A stretch of 64,000 nucleotides of DNA, taken from positions 28,818,553-28,882,552 of the forward strand of contig CM039129.1 in assembly GCA_022036555.1 (NCBI GenBank). Direction: 5' to 3'. Source of the stretch: Microstegium vimineum (lineage: Eukaryota > Streptophyta > Magnoliopsida > Poales > Poaceae). Position 1 is the stretch's first letter. Every line of letters begins with the position of its first letter. The notes beneath the pieces were generated by a model. That model worked only from the letters and a program-made list of their open reading frames with translations. It ran no database searches and was not told where the DNA came from. This document shows positions 23,790 to 34,859 of the stretch, piece after piece. A program made the translations under genes and the position numbers.

Positions 23790-26356
23790 CAGAAGGCGGA
23801 GCGGCGCCACCACCGGCTCTTCACACCACGCACCCACGCCCTTAATGGCATTCAATGCAGAGTCTCGGTTGCGTCATTTCCACTGTTCACGGGAATATCG
23901 GGAGCCGCGCGTAGGATGCCAGGTAACTGACACCACCTGCCTTTTTCCCTGCTCTGCTCCGTATCCCGTATCTATCATCATTATAGGATCCATCCCGGGC
24001 CCACCACGCCGCGCGCACGATGGCAGATCTTCTGCTACGCGTCCCCAGCCAAGGCGCACGTTCTCCGAGCGGAAGCGTACCTCGGAAGGACCTCCGACTC
24101 GTCCGAGCTCGGCCAACGCACGTAGAGGGCGGAGGGACGCCCACGTGGCACAACCAGTGGCGACGGCCCAGAGGCCCAGGTATGATAAAGGGATAGGGGC
24201 TATAGACGCCCCGACGGCCCATTACGGTCCAGAGATACGGAGGCCGACCCAACGGGGTTCGAAACGGCCGACTCAGGACGACAGTGTGAGGGGCGAATAG
24301 GGAATAGATACGCTTGCGGTCATCAGCCTGGCAACCGGATGCTAAGGTCATTCTCAAATTTCATATTTGACTCCGTTCCTTACGGATGATTAGTTCATGG
24401 TATTCCACCGGAGGAAGGTACCGAGCCCTCGGGACCTGTCGATCGGACCTGGGTACTAGATGAAACTGATTTGGGGTGAGCAACAACATGGGCCACCAGC
24501 CAGAACCCTAGCGAATGGGAATCGAACACCCCACTCAGATTTGCCCTCTATTAACTCAACGAGCATCCATGGTTCGTCCACCTCGAGGATAGCATGGTTC
24601 GGCTCATATTCCCCCTTCTCGCGGAGAGATGCGCAGGGAACGTATAAAAAGACGTTGTAGACCCGAGACGGTTTCCTTACATCGAGTAAGGACTCCGGGG
24701 CTGTCACCGCGCTACGCGCCGAGCCTCATTCGTCGGAATTCCATATAGGTGAACACAAAACAAACACATTTCATTTTTCATATTTGAATTATAACTAATC
24801 CTTGCATGGGTTACATGCTCTCTAAAAGCCACGGGGGCTAAGCCCAGTCATCAAATACCGAAAACACAAAAACATTTACAAGGTGGACTAAAGGGAAATC
24901 CCAAGCCGAAAAGGCCGAAAGCCAGAGACGCAGCACCGGCACCCGCACTAAGGGCACCGCCGCCTGACACACCGGATATCCAAGTCAGGCAACCCAGCTG
25001 CAAGGCCCGGGGAACACCTGCCTAGTATTCAAGATCGCGCCGGACGATACCGTTACGACCCGCTGGCAACTCTGACCAGGCACGCCGCAGCTGTGGGAGG
25101 ACAACGGCTTCCTCGTCTTCCGGAGACCCCGGGCCATGACGACGTTGCTCCCTCCCCCGGAGTTGGCTGGGCACTTTACAGCTAAGTCGCCTCAGGTGCT
25201 CCATGATCAAGGTCGCCGCCGGCAAGCAGCTCCGAGCCCGCCATGCATTGGCAGCTCCGAGCCCGCCTATCTCATCGACGACGACATCGCCATAAACCAA
25301 CAGACAAGGATGGGCCAACTCCTGGGGTCGTGCAGGCGAACTGATATGACTTTCCCAGTGGACACATCCTTGGCTGTCCTCCGAGGAGGGATAGCACGCC
25401 ACCGCTCCCTAGAGGCGAAGAACAGGATCCATCCAGCAAACCTCTCACCAGGGAGCGATTCGTGCAGGGGGTGGTGACAACCTCTCACCCTACCAGTGGT
25501 TAGAGTCAGAAGGTCTGTGCACATCGCAGAGCTTCCACTGATCACTACCACTAGGCGAGAGGGGACACACGCACCCCTAATGCAGAACTTCCCATGATCT
25601 CGGTTTTGCTCTCAGAGAGCCGCTCGCCAAGGCGGCTCAAGGGTGTCTCCAACGAGGTCCTCGAGGAAGAAGAAAGGTTAAGCCATGCCGAGAGGCTGTG
25701 TGTCTTCCCGCAGACGGCTACCCTATTTATAGCCCGCCATGGCACTCGCGCGGCATCCAGCCCGTGAAGCAACAACACTCGCCTCCCCCAATTAAACCGC
25801 ACTGCGCGCTAGTGTCCATTTCTGATAGGGCGTGGCGGGGCTATAAATGGCCAGGCAGACAGCAGGTGCAGTGCGCGCCATTCGAAAGTTTGACCGCAAG
25901 AGGACGGTGCGTCTGCAACGTCCCTCGAACGGGAAAACATGGCACGCCCACTTTTGGGGTCACGGGGGCGAAATCAGGCCACAATCGTGACTGAGCAGCG
26001 TCGACTGGTTAGGCAGGCGCTTTGAGAGGGAGACTGCGCCGCTCAGTTCCGATTTGTCACTTCGAAGCACCCCAGCCCAAGTTCAATAGTTCGCCCCATG
26101 GCAGGGCTGGCGTGCAAGCAAGACTCTGACTCCGTACGTACAGATCAGTCCCCCTTTCCTTACCCCGTAAGGTGGACAAAGGGCCAAACACTGTAGGCTC
26201 GACCGAATAAGCCCTTAGGAGAAACAATATTTCTCCGAAGGACTTGGGGGCTACACCCGGCGAGTGCGCTCGCGCGCACCCACCAGAATCCAAAAACTTG
26301 TCCAACCACCACAATCGCTCTTAGAAGCCTCCAGTGCAGTCCCAACACTGCATCGC
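23790..26356. other. Element A 3' untranslated region, with an unassigned minus-strand unit
   Basis: Between the antisense ORF promoter and the polypurine tract I see no gag-pol sequence. A second minus-strand TATAAATA lies at 25724-25731, and a plus-strand TATAAAT at 25842-25848 is in divergent orientation. Minus-strand frames below the first one (25595 down to 25022, including a Glu/Arg-rich stretch EHLRRLSCKVPSQLRGREQ) could be a small extra exon set, but I recognise no family and the frame is broken. Confidence 0.45.
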
Positions 26357-26371
26357 AGGCTCGGGGGCTAC
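26357..26371 (+). other. Polypurine tract of element A
   Basis: GGCTCGGGGGCTACT directly precedes the right LTR. The same type of tract, reverse-complemented, borders the LTR of element E at 36749-36775. Confidence 0.7.
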
Positions 26372-27511
26372 TGTTAGATACCTGGAAATAGGGTACCCTA
26401 ACACCGCACTTCGTGAAAACAAAATTACCCTCGGGGGCTCTACATCCCCTCGGAGGCCTCTCCACCTCGTCCGAGCCAGGGTGGCATCATCCGTGACGTA
26501 TCCTCCTCCAGGGGCACTCCGTTTCATCTCACCGCGACGACGACCCTCCCTAAGAGGCCTCTCCGCCTCGTCCGAGCCAGGACGACGTCGTCCATGACGT
26601 ATTCACCCTCGGAGACCTCTCCACCTCGTCCGAGCCATGGTGAAGGCATCCGAGACACATATACCCTCGGGGGCTCCTCCATCTCGTACGAGCTAGCGTG
26701 ATGACATCCAGCTACATTAGCCTCTCCCGGAGGCACCACCGCCACGACCGATCCAGGCGGTCTGGCCTATAGTCAAAAGGTTCACAGTGCAACTTGTCCT
26801 TAGGGATGGGGAACCAAGGCATAAACCGCCATACCTGTGCTGCCTAATCACTGATTGACACACGCCATGCTCCCGGCACACGCTTGAATAGGGTTTAGGG
26901 CGTTCCGAGCCCTGTACGACGGAACGCGGGGGTGCCTAGCCCTGTGCTGCCAACCTCCTCCCATGCCCTGATCAGGAAACAGTGACATTCCTGATTACAA
27001 ATCGCATGGCTACAACTCCCTCAAGGACGAATAGGACCCGGACGACGTGTCTACAGATGTAGCCTTCCCCGGGAAGGAAGGCGAACAGAAGCCCAAGGCG
27101 TCCCCCAAGTCAACAGCCCATACCGGGCCCACGTTCTCTCCCTCTCTCTATACTGTACTCCTCCACCTCTCCCTATGTATAAAGGGAGAGAATGGACCTC
27201 CAATCTCGCTCTCTGAACTCTTTCCATTCATTCTCACACACTCATACTCGCATTCATGCGAACTCTCACCAGAACCAAGAACCTCATACGCATGAGACAT
27301 GGGAACCCACTTCCCTCTCTCACCATTGCTTGTAGCTCCCCTCTACAAGCTCCCTATGCTTGCTAACACGACTCCGTAGCAAACTGGACGTAGGGCGTTC
27401 GTGCCCGAACTAGTATAAACCTTGTGTTCTCTAGGCGTAACCATCCGATCTCAGACACACATAGAAATTTACTCGTTGGTTGTCTAGACCCCGCCATTTT
27501 AGACACCGACA
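26372..27511 (+). repeat. Right LTR of element A
   Basis: It begins TGTTAGATACC and ends ACACCGACA, with the duplication TGTAT following. It is collinear with 6205-7315, with scattered substitutions and small indels. Confidence 0.9.
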
Positions 27512-27867
27512 TGTATAATTCTAAATCATTGGTTACAACGGACAGTATAAAGAAACATTGCAACTTGCTCTTCTACACAACAATTTATGGTATCTCTAAG
27601 TAGGTTTCTTTCCCTAAGCAAGTTGCACAACCTGAAAAAGGGGGCCCTCCTCGTGCAAAGCATGTTTACACACTCTACATCATTGTAGTTGTAAATTAGG
27701 TCTAAATTCTTTTGACGTTCCTCATCCATCTTGCTCATAGGACCATAAGTGATATGAGGTCGTGAACAATGAAGCAGTCTAATCCTAGGAAAAAGGAGGC
27801 CATACATAGCTATGATAAGAGCAACAACACGAGCAAAAAGCATGCGTTTCTGTTCATGTAGGTCCAT
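27512..27867 (-). pseudogene. Harbinger transposase, N-terminal part
   Basis: The frame starts at 27867 and contains the family's conserved N-terminal region. RRAPFFRLCNLLRERNLLRD is followed by CCVEEQVAMFLYTVRCNQ, the HTH-like segment that precedes the DDE nuclease. A TGA after RCNQ is followed by FRIIH at the insertion point. Continuation at 6199 on the minus strand reads HQT, a stop, then KRSID, which joins in phase across the insertion. A short 5' exon or UTR lies to 28690. Together with 5838-6204 this is one decayed transposase gene. Confidence 0.85.
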
Positions 27868-27969
27868 CTATAGAAAACAAGACATTTGTAAGGACAAAGT
27901 ACTTAATCTAATGAACAACAACACAAACACGCAGCGGAATGGACATATGTTCAAGATCTGGATAAAACA

Positions 27970-28110
27970 GGATATACATGACCAAATGCTCACATTCAAA
28001 ATACCACCATCATCATTGACTAGGACATATGCTCATATTAAAATTGCCTACATCATTGACTATGACATATGCTCAGATTAAAATCGCCATCATCATAGAC
28101 TTGCACATAA
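27970..28110 (+). repeat. Short tandem repeat in Harbinger right arm
   Basis: About three degenerate copies of a unit with GACATATGCTCAGATTAAAA and CATCATTGACTA. They are clearly related, in the same orientation, to the left-arm repeat at 4600-4775. Confidence 0.6.
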
Positions 28111-28883
28111 GCTCATAAAGCACCACATAAATCTTCATCGCAGCACGCAGGATTAACTACCGCACGCTATAGATTAAGTGGGGGCGGGAGGGGGATTAGA
28201 TGTAGCATAATGCACAATTGTAGATCTACGAGCGTACACAAAAAGAGATTTTTTTGTAGATATGTCACCATGTGTGAAAAAATAGGAGAGAAAACAAATA
28301 AATTAAAAAGAACTAGGATTTGTACCTCAAGAACAACCACAAACTCAGATCTGGTGTGCTTGCAGCGAGATTATGAGCAAAAAGGTGAGCTAGTGTTTTG
28401 AGATCGACAAGAAAATATAGACATGGAAGGGGGGAGAGCTCACTAGCACATATAGGCTTCAGATCTATAGAACCTGCAAAGCAACGAGAGAGGGGAAGGA
28501 TGAGTCCACCATGAATCGATGAACAACATAGAGAAGAGGAGACGAGACAGGGTGAAGCACCTACCGGCGGAGGAGATAGGGAGCCAATAGTGACAGAACC
28601 GAAAAGGAGGCGGCGAGAGGGGGATATATAGCCTTCAATGGCATGAAAATGGGAGGTAACCCTAGAGAGTTCACGCCATCTCCAAGCGGCCAAAATTGCT
28701 TCGCGTGAGAGCCCGTGGGAGCACCACGGGAGCCTAGCCCTTGAGGAACGCCATATTTCCTCGTTCCCCTGGAGCCTGGCTGGGGGTGCAATTTACATGA
28801 GTAGCTCTTGGCCGAGCGAGGGGACCAGGGAACCAAACAAAGAGACCCTGCAACCCGTGGGCCTGGTTTAGGTGGGTGCAGGG

Positions 28884-28898
28884 AACCAAACAGGCCCT
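28884..28898 (-). repeat. Harbinger right terminal inverted repeat
   Basis: AACCAAACAGGCCCT, the exact reverse complement of 3941-3955. Confidence 0.85.
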
Positions 28899-29140
28899 AA
28901 ATCCACGTGAGTAGCAGCCATGCACTCCACCAATCAATGACAGGTACATGCAGCCAGGCCTCTACCGATGAGGGGCGTCCAAGCATGCCTATCAATGCAA
29001 GGTGCACGCGCTCCACCACGCTGCACAACAAGATTGTAGGTGTGCGCACGCCATTACACAAACTGGGGCAGTTCCACTAGAACCGGCCGGTTCACCGGTT
29101 TCACAGAAAACTCTCAAGTTCAATCGGTTTTTACCAGTTC

Positions 29141-29410
29141 CACTACTATAGAATCGGTCCATCACTGTCGGTTTTGTTTGGGCCGCAGTGATGCCTCATC
29201 ACTGTCGGTTCATGCTCTGACAGGTCCCCAGTTATTGGGGGCAGGGGCTGAACCGGTAGTGAAACACCACATCACTGCCGGTTCGTGGCTTGAACCGGCA
29301 GTGATTCCTCTCGGCCCTATCACTGCCGGTTCAAGCCACCAACCGGCAGTGATGTGGTGTTTCACTGCTGGTTCGTGTCCTGAACCAACATTGATGTTGT
29401 GTACAGTTTC
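29141..29410 (+). repeat. CACTA1 left end and subterminal repeats
   Basis: The terminal CACTACTA is followed by at least eight direct and inverted copies of the TCACTGCCGGTT motif, the presumed binding sites for the element's regulatory transposase protein. CACTA2 at 62639 is closely similar. CACTA1 lacks the TATAAAG segment that CACTA2 has at 62919-62925, so its TNPD promoter may be missing. Confidence 0.8.
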
Positions 29411-30101
29411 CTCTTCCCCAACAGTATAGAACAATGCATCAGGAGCTCACTCTCTCCATTGTTGCGGCTGGTGGATTTCTTTATCTCCATTGTTGGCTCC
29501 TCTTCACTCTTGGATGCTCAAATCTTCTAGCTCTTGGTTAGTAACAAACATATTTCTATAGAATTGTAGGTTTATATTGCTTTTGTGTGTAAATTCATAG
29601 TTTAGAGATATACTTCATTTCATGATCAAGAAGAGGGTTGTTGCAATTTGTGTCTATTTTTTCCTAGCTTTTAGATCCAAAATTTCTTGGAAAAAATGTA
29701 GCTCTTTGTTTTTATTGGGTAATTATTGTCCATTCATTGAGTAGCTAGGTTCGAAAGATTCGTCTCGAAAATTATGTATAAAATTTGTAATTAGTTATAA
29801 TTTTACTTACATTTAATACTCCATGCATGTATCTAAACATTTAATACTCCATTGTTATCTATTTGTTGTCTCACTTTTTATAGCACGACCAAATGCAAAT
29901 TATATCGAAGAATACATTATATATGCTTATGTGCTTCAAATAATATTGTTCAAAAATGCTCCTATTGAAACCCTAAACCCTAATTATCCGCGACAGATCA
30001 TACATTATGTTTATGTGCTTCATCTATTAATATTGTTCAGAAATGCTCTTATTAATATGTTCCTATGTTTCCTCTCCTCTGCCCATTTTATCTGTGTAGA
30101 C

Positions 30102-33100
30102 ATGGCTCGACGGTGGATGTACGATCTATCATGTACAGACCCACGGTACTTGACGGGTATCGATGATTTCATCAAGCGAGATAGAGCCAATGCTGGGGAC
30201 TCACATCTTGTATTCTATCCATGCAAAGACTGCAAGAATACGAAAAATGGGGCGACGTGGAGCATATACGTTTGCACTTGATCACAAGGGGGTTCATGAG
30301 AAACTACACTATTTGGACTTTGCTTGGGGAGGTTGGTCAAAATGTTGCACAAGAAAACAATGATGATGTGTGCATGCCTAGCGTATCCCTGAATGCATTA
30401 TTACATATTCATAATTACACAGAACATGTGCCTACCAATGATGATGTGTTTATGAATACATTAGCTGACGACACAGAGGAAAATGATGGCATTTCACAAC
30501 TTCTACATGATGTGCATGGGGGATTCCTTAGTGCTTCACAGTTGAAAAAACTGGAGATGATGAGAAAGGATGCAAAAACACCATTGTATCCGGCCTGCCC
30601 AATAAGCAAACTAGAAGCCAACATCATGTTATTGGAGTTCAAATCAACGAATCGGTTGAGTGATAAAGGCTTCAATAACTTGTTAGGTATACTACATAAA
30701 TTGTTACCGAAGGGTACCGAGTTAGCAGAAAAGACTTACCTTGCGAAGCAAATGATTTGCCCAATTGGCCTCGAGGTTGAGAAAATCCATGCGTGTTTGA
30801 GTGACTGGATATTGTACCATGGACAGAAATACAAATACTTGGATGCATGTCCCAAGTGTAAAACTCCCCGATACAAGAAAGGGCCATCAAATGATGGAAG
30901 CAAGACCAGAGGAGGACCTGTAAAGTCTGTGTGGTATTTTCCTATAGCTCCACGAGTGCATGTTGTTTGCAAATGCAAAGTCAGCCAAGCTCTTGCATTG
31001 GCACGGCGAAGAGCGAAAGAAAGATTCAATGATGAGGCACCCCGCCGATGGGTCGGACTGGAGGACTATCAACACTATGTTCTATAAGAACATCGGTGGA
31101 GAGGTAAGACATCTGTGGTTAGCTTTGAGCACGGATGGGATGAACCCGTTTGACAAGGTTAGAACCAATCATAGCACTTGGCCAGTGACGCTATGTATAT
31201 ACAACCTTCCACCCTGGATTTGTATGAAACAGTCATACATCCAGATGCCATTACTAATCCAAGGACCAAAACAACCTGGTAATGATATTGATGTGCTTCT
31301 AGAACCAGTGATCGATGAACTACTACAAATGTAGGAGATGGGTGTGAAGGATGTTTGGAATGAGTACAAAAAGAACATGTCGCGGTAAAGGTTGTACTTA
31401 TCGTTATAATCAACGACCTACCAGGGCGAGGTTCCTTGTCTGGAGAGAAGACAAAAGGATACATTGGGTGTGTCGAGTGCTTGGACGAGACTGATGCTAC
31501 ACATCACCAGAAAACAGGAAGATAGTCTACATGGGACACCATAGGTTCCTATGTCGTGATCACCCTTACCGTAGAAATACAAAAGATTTTAATGGGACTA
31601 CTGAGAAACGTGGCCCTCCAAAGTATCGAGACGGGAAACATATGCTTCAACAATTAAGCAAACTCACCTTATTGGTCACTTTTGAGTGTATGTCACTGTC
31701 TTGATCCAATACACATAACTGAAAACATGTGCGGTAACACACTTAACACGTTGAGGAACACTGGGGGAACAAGCAAGGATTCTCTCACGACACGCTTGGA
31801 CATGCAACACCTGGGCCTCAGGAAGGAGTTGCACTCAGTAACTCTCACGCTTGGACATGCAACACCTGGGCCTCAGGAAGGAGTTGCACCCAGTAACTCT
31901 TGAGAATGGCCACTTGAAACTTTCGGTGGCATCATGGACACTGAAAAAGGAGGAAAAAGAAATGCTTATTTCTTTCTTCAATGATCTCAAAGTACCGAGT
32001 GACTAATGTGGGAACTCGAAGAGGCTAGTTAACATGAGAGAACTTAAGTTTAACTATGGTTCTATAAAGGCCCATGACTCTCATGTCATAATGACTTAGC
32101 TGCTCCCAGTTGCCCTGCGAGGTATCCTCCTTGACAAGGTCCGCGCTCCAATCATAAAGTTGTGTTCGTTCTTCAATGTGATCTCTGAAAAGGTAATTGA
32201 AGTGGGTAGGCTAGACCACCTAAAGCAGGAGATAGCCGAGATTCTATGCAGGCTTGAGATGCATTTCCCACCGACTTACTTCGACATTTCAGTGCATCTA
32301 CTTGTTCATCTTGATGATCAAATAAAAGCCCTTGGCCCAATGTACCTACACCAGATGTTTCCTTTCGAGAGGCTGATAAATGTTTTTAGGCGGTATGTTA
32401 GGAATAAATTCAGATCAGAAGGGAGCATGGTAGAAGGATGGTCAATAGAGGAGGCTATTGAGCTCTCTACACATTATTTGGACATCAAGAGGGTCGGAGT
32501 TCTAGTATCTCATCATGATGGAAGACTAGGGGACAAAAGAACAATAGGTGAGAAAGCTATGATAATAAACAAAGTGGTCTCCTTCATACAAGCACACTTC
32601 GTTGTTCTCCAGCAGGCCAATGGTGTGATGGCATACATTGATGAGCACAAGCAGTTACTGCAAAATAAGCACATCGGTAGGTCACAAGCTTGGCTTGAGA
32701 AAAAACATAAGGAGGAATTCGGTGACTAGTTTCGATGCCAAAGGCTAGGAATGGTGACGGGATGTCAGCTAGATCTCTTAGCCCTCAGACCTTCGACTAC
32801 GCTAATGATGTACCAAGGATATGAAATAAATGGTTTTATATTTTACACAAAAAAATAGGACAGAAAGAGCACCAACTTAAATAGTGGTGTTCGTTTTGAC
32901 GCCCACGATGAGTACGCCACAGTGATGGCAACATACTATGGTTTCATAGATGAGATATGGGAGCTAGACTATGGACATCAGTTGAAAGTTGCTCTTTTCC
33001 ATTGTCTGTGGGTCCGGCTGAATGAAATCAACACCGACAAGGATGGGTTCACTACCGTTGATCTATCTAAGACCGCATATAGAGATGACCCTTTCGTTCT

Positions 33101-33240
33101 TGCAAAGGATGTTTTTCAAATCTTCTATGCAAGGGATAACAATACAAATGGAAGATGACATGTAGTATTGCAAGGCAAAAGGAAGATTGTCGGTGTCGAC
33201 AGAGTGACAGACGAAGAAGAGTACAAAGGTTATCAATAAA
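30102..33240 (+). pseudogene. CACTA1 TNPD/TNP2 transposase, multiply broken
   Basis: ATG 30102 follows a 5'-UTR intron acceptor (TGTGTAG). Domains in order: transposase-associated domain (30102-30400: RRWMYDLSCTDPRYL, then FYPCKDC); TNP2 transposase (about 30600-31700: GLEVEKIHACLSDWILYHG, CPKCKTPRY, RHLWLALSTDGMNPF, KTKGYIGCVECLDETDA); DUF4218-like (32160-32729: LVHLDDQIKALGPMYLHQMF, FPFERLINVFRRYVRNK); and DUF4216-like (32922-33240: ATYYGFIDEIWELDY, DPFVLAKDVFQIFYARD). Breaks include a small deletion near 30245, a stop at 31085, a 55-bp tandem duplication at 31791-31900 that shifts the frame, and several stops. The original enzyme cut and joined the element ends. Confidence 0.85.
31791..31900 (+). 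repeat. 55-bp tandem duplication in the TNPD gene
   Basis: Copies at 31791-31845 and 31846-31900 differ at one base (CACT against CACC near the end). Fifty-five is not a multiple of three, so the duplication shifts the frame. Confidence 0.85.
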
Positions 33241-33469
33241 TGGCTCCTTTTGGGGCGGACGTTACCCTACATGTCGTTGAAGAGAGTGATGAACCTGCTT
33301 ACCTCTAGAGTGATCACGATGAGGCCATCATTGTGCCTGCACCGTGAATAGTTAGAGTATCATATACTATGTAATCCTTAATGAAATGTTGTTTTAGTAA
33401 TTTGAGATCATATGGAGTTGTAGAGATTACTGAGTTGTACCACGTTGTTGATTGATGTATGCCATGTCA

Positions 33470-33995
33470 AAAGGGAATTCAAAACTATAAATAATTAGAC
33501 CTTGAGTGTATAAGCAATAATGTAGAGCTCCTCAAAACTAGCAAAAGCTATTTTGGAAGATTTTCAACTTCTATTCAAATTTTTGGAGTAATTAGAAAGG
33601 GAGTAATTGAATTTTAAACCGTTATTCAAATTCAAAAGGGAATTCAAAAACTATAAAGAATTAGACCTTGAGTGTATAAGCAATAATGTAGAACTCCTCA
33701 AAACTAGTAAAAGCTATTTTGGAAGATTTTCAACTTCTATTCAAATTTTTTGAGTAATCAGAAAGGGGGTAATTGAATTTTAAACCCTTATTCAAATTCA
33801 AAATGGAATTCAAAAACTATAAAGAACTAGACCTTGAGTGTATAAGAAATAATGTAGAGCTCCTCAAAACTAGCAAATACTGTTTTGGAAGATTTTCAAC
33901 TTCTATTCAAATTTTCTGAGTAATTAGAAAGGGGGTAATTGAATTTTAAACCCTTATTCAAATTCAAAATGAAATTCAAAAACTATACATAATTT
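33470..33995 (+). repeat. Tandem repeat of about 170 bp, three copies plus a partial
   Basis: Copies begin near 33470, 33640 and 33806 with GGAATTCAAAAACTATAAA-type words and run through TAGACCTTGAGTGTATAA and GGAAGATTTTCAACTTC. A partial fourth starts at about 33972. The array lies between the TNPD gene's 3' end and the internal repeat block. Confidence 0.85.
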
Positions 33996-34114
33996 GAATA
34001 TGCTGCTTTAGCAAAAGTTGTAGACAATTAAGAATTATGCAACTTCTATGTTTGGAATTTTTCAACTTCTAGTAAAAAATCAGGAGTAATTTGAATTCTA
34101 AGACAAAGGCAAAA

Positions 34115-34345
34115 GTCCACATCATTGCTGGTTAGTAAGAAACCGGCTGTGATGCACCACTATCACTGTCGGTTCTACTAACCAACCGGCAGTGATGCCC
34201 CCCTATCACTGCCAGTTAAAAAAACCAGAACTGATGTTATCTCATCACTGCCAGTTCTATATACAAACCGGCCGTGATAGGGGATACCACTGCCGGTTTG
34301 TACAGAGAACCGGTAGTGATGAGCTCGAGTATATAACCGCTGGCG
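34115..34345 (+). promoter_or_regulatory. Internal block of subterminal-type repeats with a TATA box
   Basis: About seven direct and inverted CACTGCCGGTT / AACCGGCAGTGAT words lie in the element's interior, about 5 kb from the left end. They are followed directly by GAGTATATAACC (TATA at 34331-34338). The position upstream of the second gene makes it look like that gene's promoter, with the same sites as the transposon ends. Confidence 0.6.
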
Positions 34346-34369
34346 CGCATCCGAAATTTTCAGACGCAC

Positions 34370-34795
34370 GCCAGTTCTCCACACTTAGCCGCTCCTCGCT
34401 ATGCTCGACGACGCCGCTCGACACTGATGCCGGTCCACGCCGCCGCCGTTGCTCCACCCTCGGTCCGCTCCTTCGGCTGTCACCGCCCGACGCACTCGTA
34501 GGCCAGTGGACGCGCCGCCGCCGCCGCCGCAAGAGCTCCACGTCGCCGCTGCTCGACTCCCGATGCCGCCGCCGCTCCCCGCCCCCACTCGAGCTCGGCA
34601 CCGCTCCAGCCCGCCACCGCCGCCGTATGAGCACACACCGCCGGCCAGAGCTCCACCCCGCCAGCCGCGACATCACCACCTCACCACAACATCGCCTCCC
34701 GGAGCTCCACGCCGCAGGAGCACACGCCGCAGGAGCACACAGGATTGCAGGAGCACAAGAGCACGAAATCTAGCCCTAACCACACCGCGGTGAGC
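34370..34795 (+). other. Possible GC-rich first exon of CACTA1 gene 2
   Basis: A strongly GC-rich stretch starts 30 bp after the internal TATA box and ends at a plausible donor (CCGCG|GTGAGC, 34792). The frames are Pro/Arg/His-rich low-complexity sequence on both strands, so whether it codes is uncertain. It may be a 5' leader. Confidence 0.35.
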
Positions 34796-34859
34796 TCTAT
34801 GGCTATGCACTATAGGTGTTCGACGAAATGTCTACATGGATCAGAGTGCTTTTGCTTGC

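Larger units (their letters stand above)
6205..27511 (+). mobile_element. Ty3/Gypsy (Tat-type) LTR retrotransposon A, pol-less, nested
   Basis: The 21.3-kb element is bounded by related LTRs (6205-7315 and 26372-27511), with TSD TGTAT at 6200-6204 and 27512-27516. A primer-binding-type motif follows the left LTR (7317-7335). A polypurine tract (GGCTCGGGGGCTACT) precedes the right LTR. Plus-strand content is gag (7370-9262, resuming 13248) and protease (to about 13760). Minus-strand content is a long extra ORF (23682 to 14376) with a PF04195-like domain. No RT, RNase H or integrase can be seen anywhere in it. Later insertions are a solo LTR (9268-13242) and a truncated Gypsy plus LTR fragment (16019 to about 22440). 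An antisense extra ORF in Tat-lineage elements is established, but the loss of all of pol here is unusual. Confidence 0.9.
3941..28898 (-). mobile_element. PIF/Harbinger DNA transposon, split by a 21-kb retrotransposon
   Basis: The ends are perfect 15-bp inverted repeats: AGGGCCTGTTTGGTT at 3941-3955 and its reverse complement at 28884-28898. This is the GGGCCTGTTTGG type common in Tourist/PIF-Harbinger elements. Subtracting the insertion at 6205-27511 leaves about 3.65 kb. Both typical genes are present as relics on the minus strand: a DDE_4-type transposase (27867 to 27512, continuing 6204 to about 5840) and a Myb/SANT-like protein (about 5800 to 5128). The expected 3-bp TWA duplication is only partly visible (CAA at 3939-3941, TAA at 28898-28900), so the exact ends could be off by one base. 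The copy cannot encode an active transposase. Confidence 0.85.

Noticed and set aside
28313..28836. Minus-strand frames of 90-126 codons near the right end of the Harbinger element
   Set aside because: They overlap in different frames, lack transposase or Myb similarity and lie in the likely 5' leader of the transposase gene.
34257..34679. Minus-strand 140-codon frame opposite the possible first exon of CACTA1 gene 2
   Set aside because: Arg/Gly/Ser low-complexity shadow of a GC-rich stretch. The TATA box and repeats point to plus-strand transcription.
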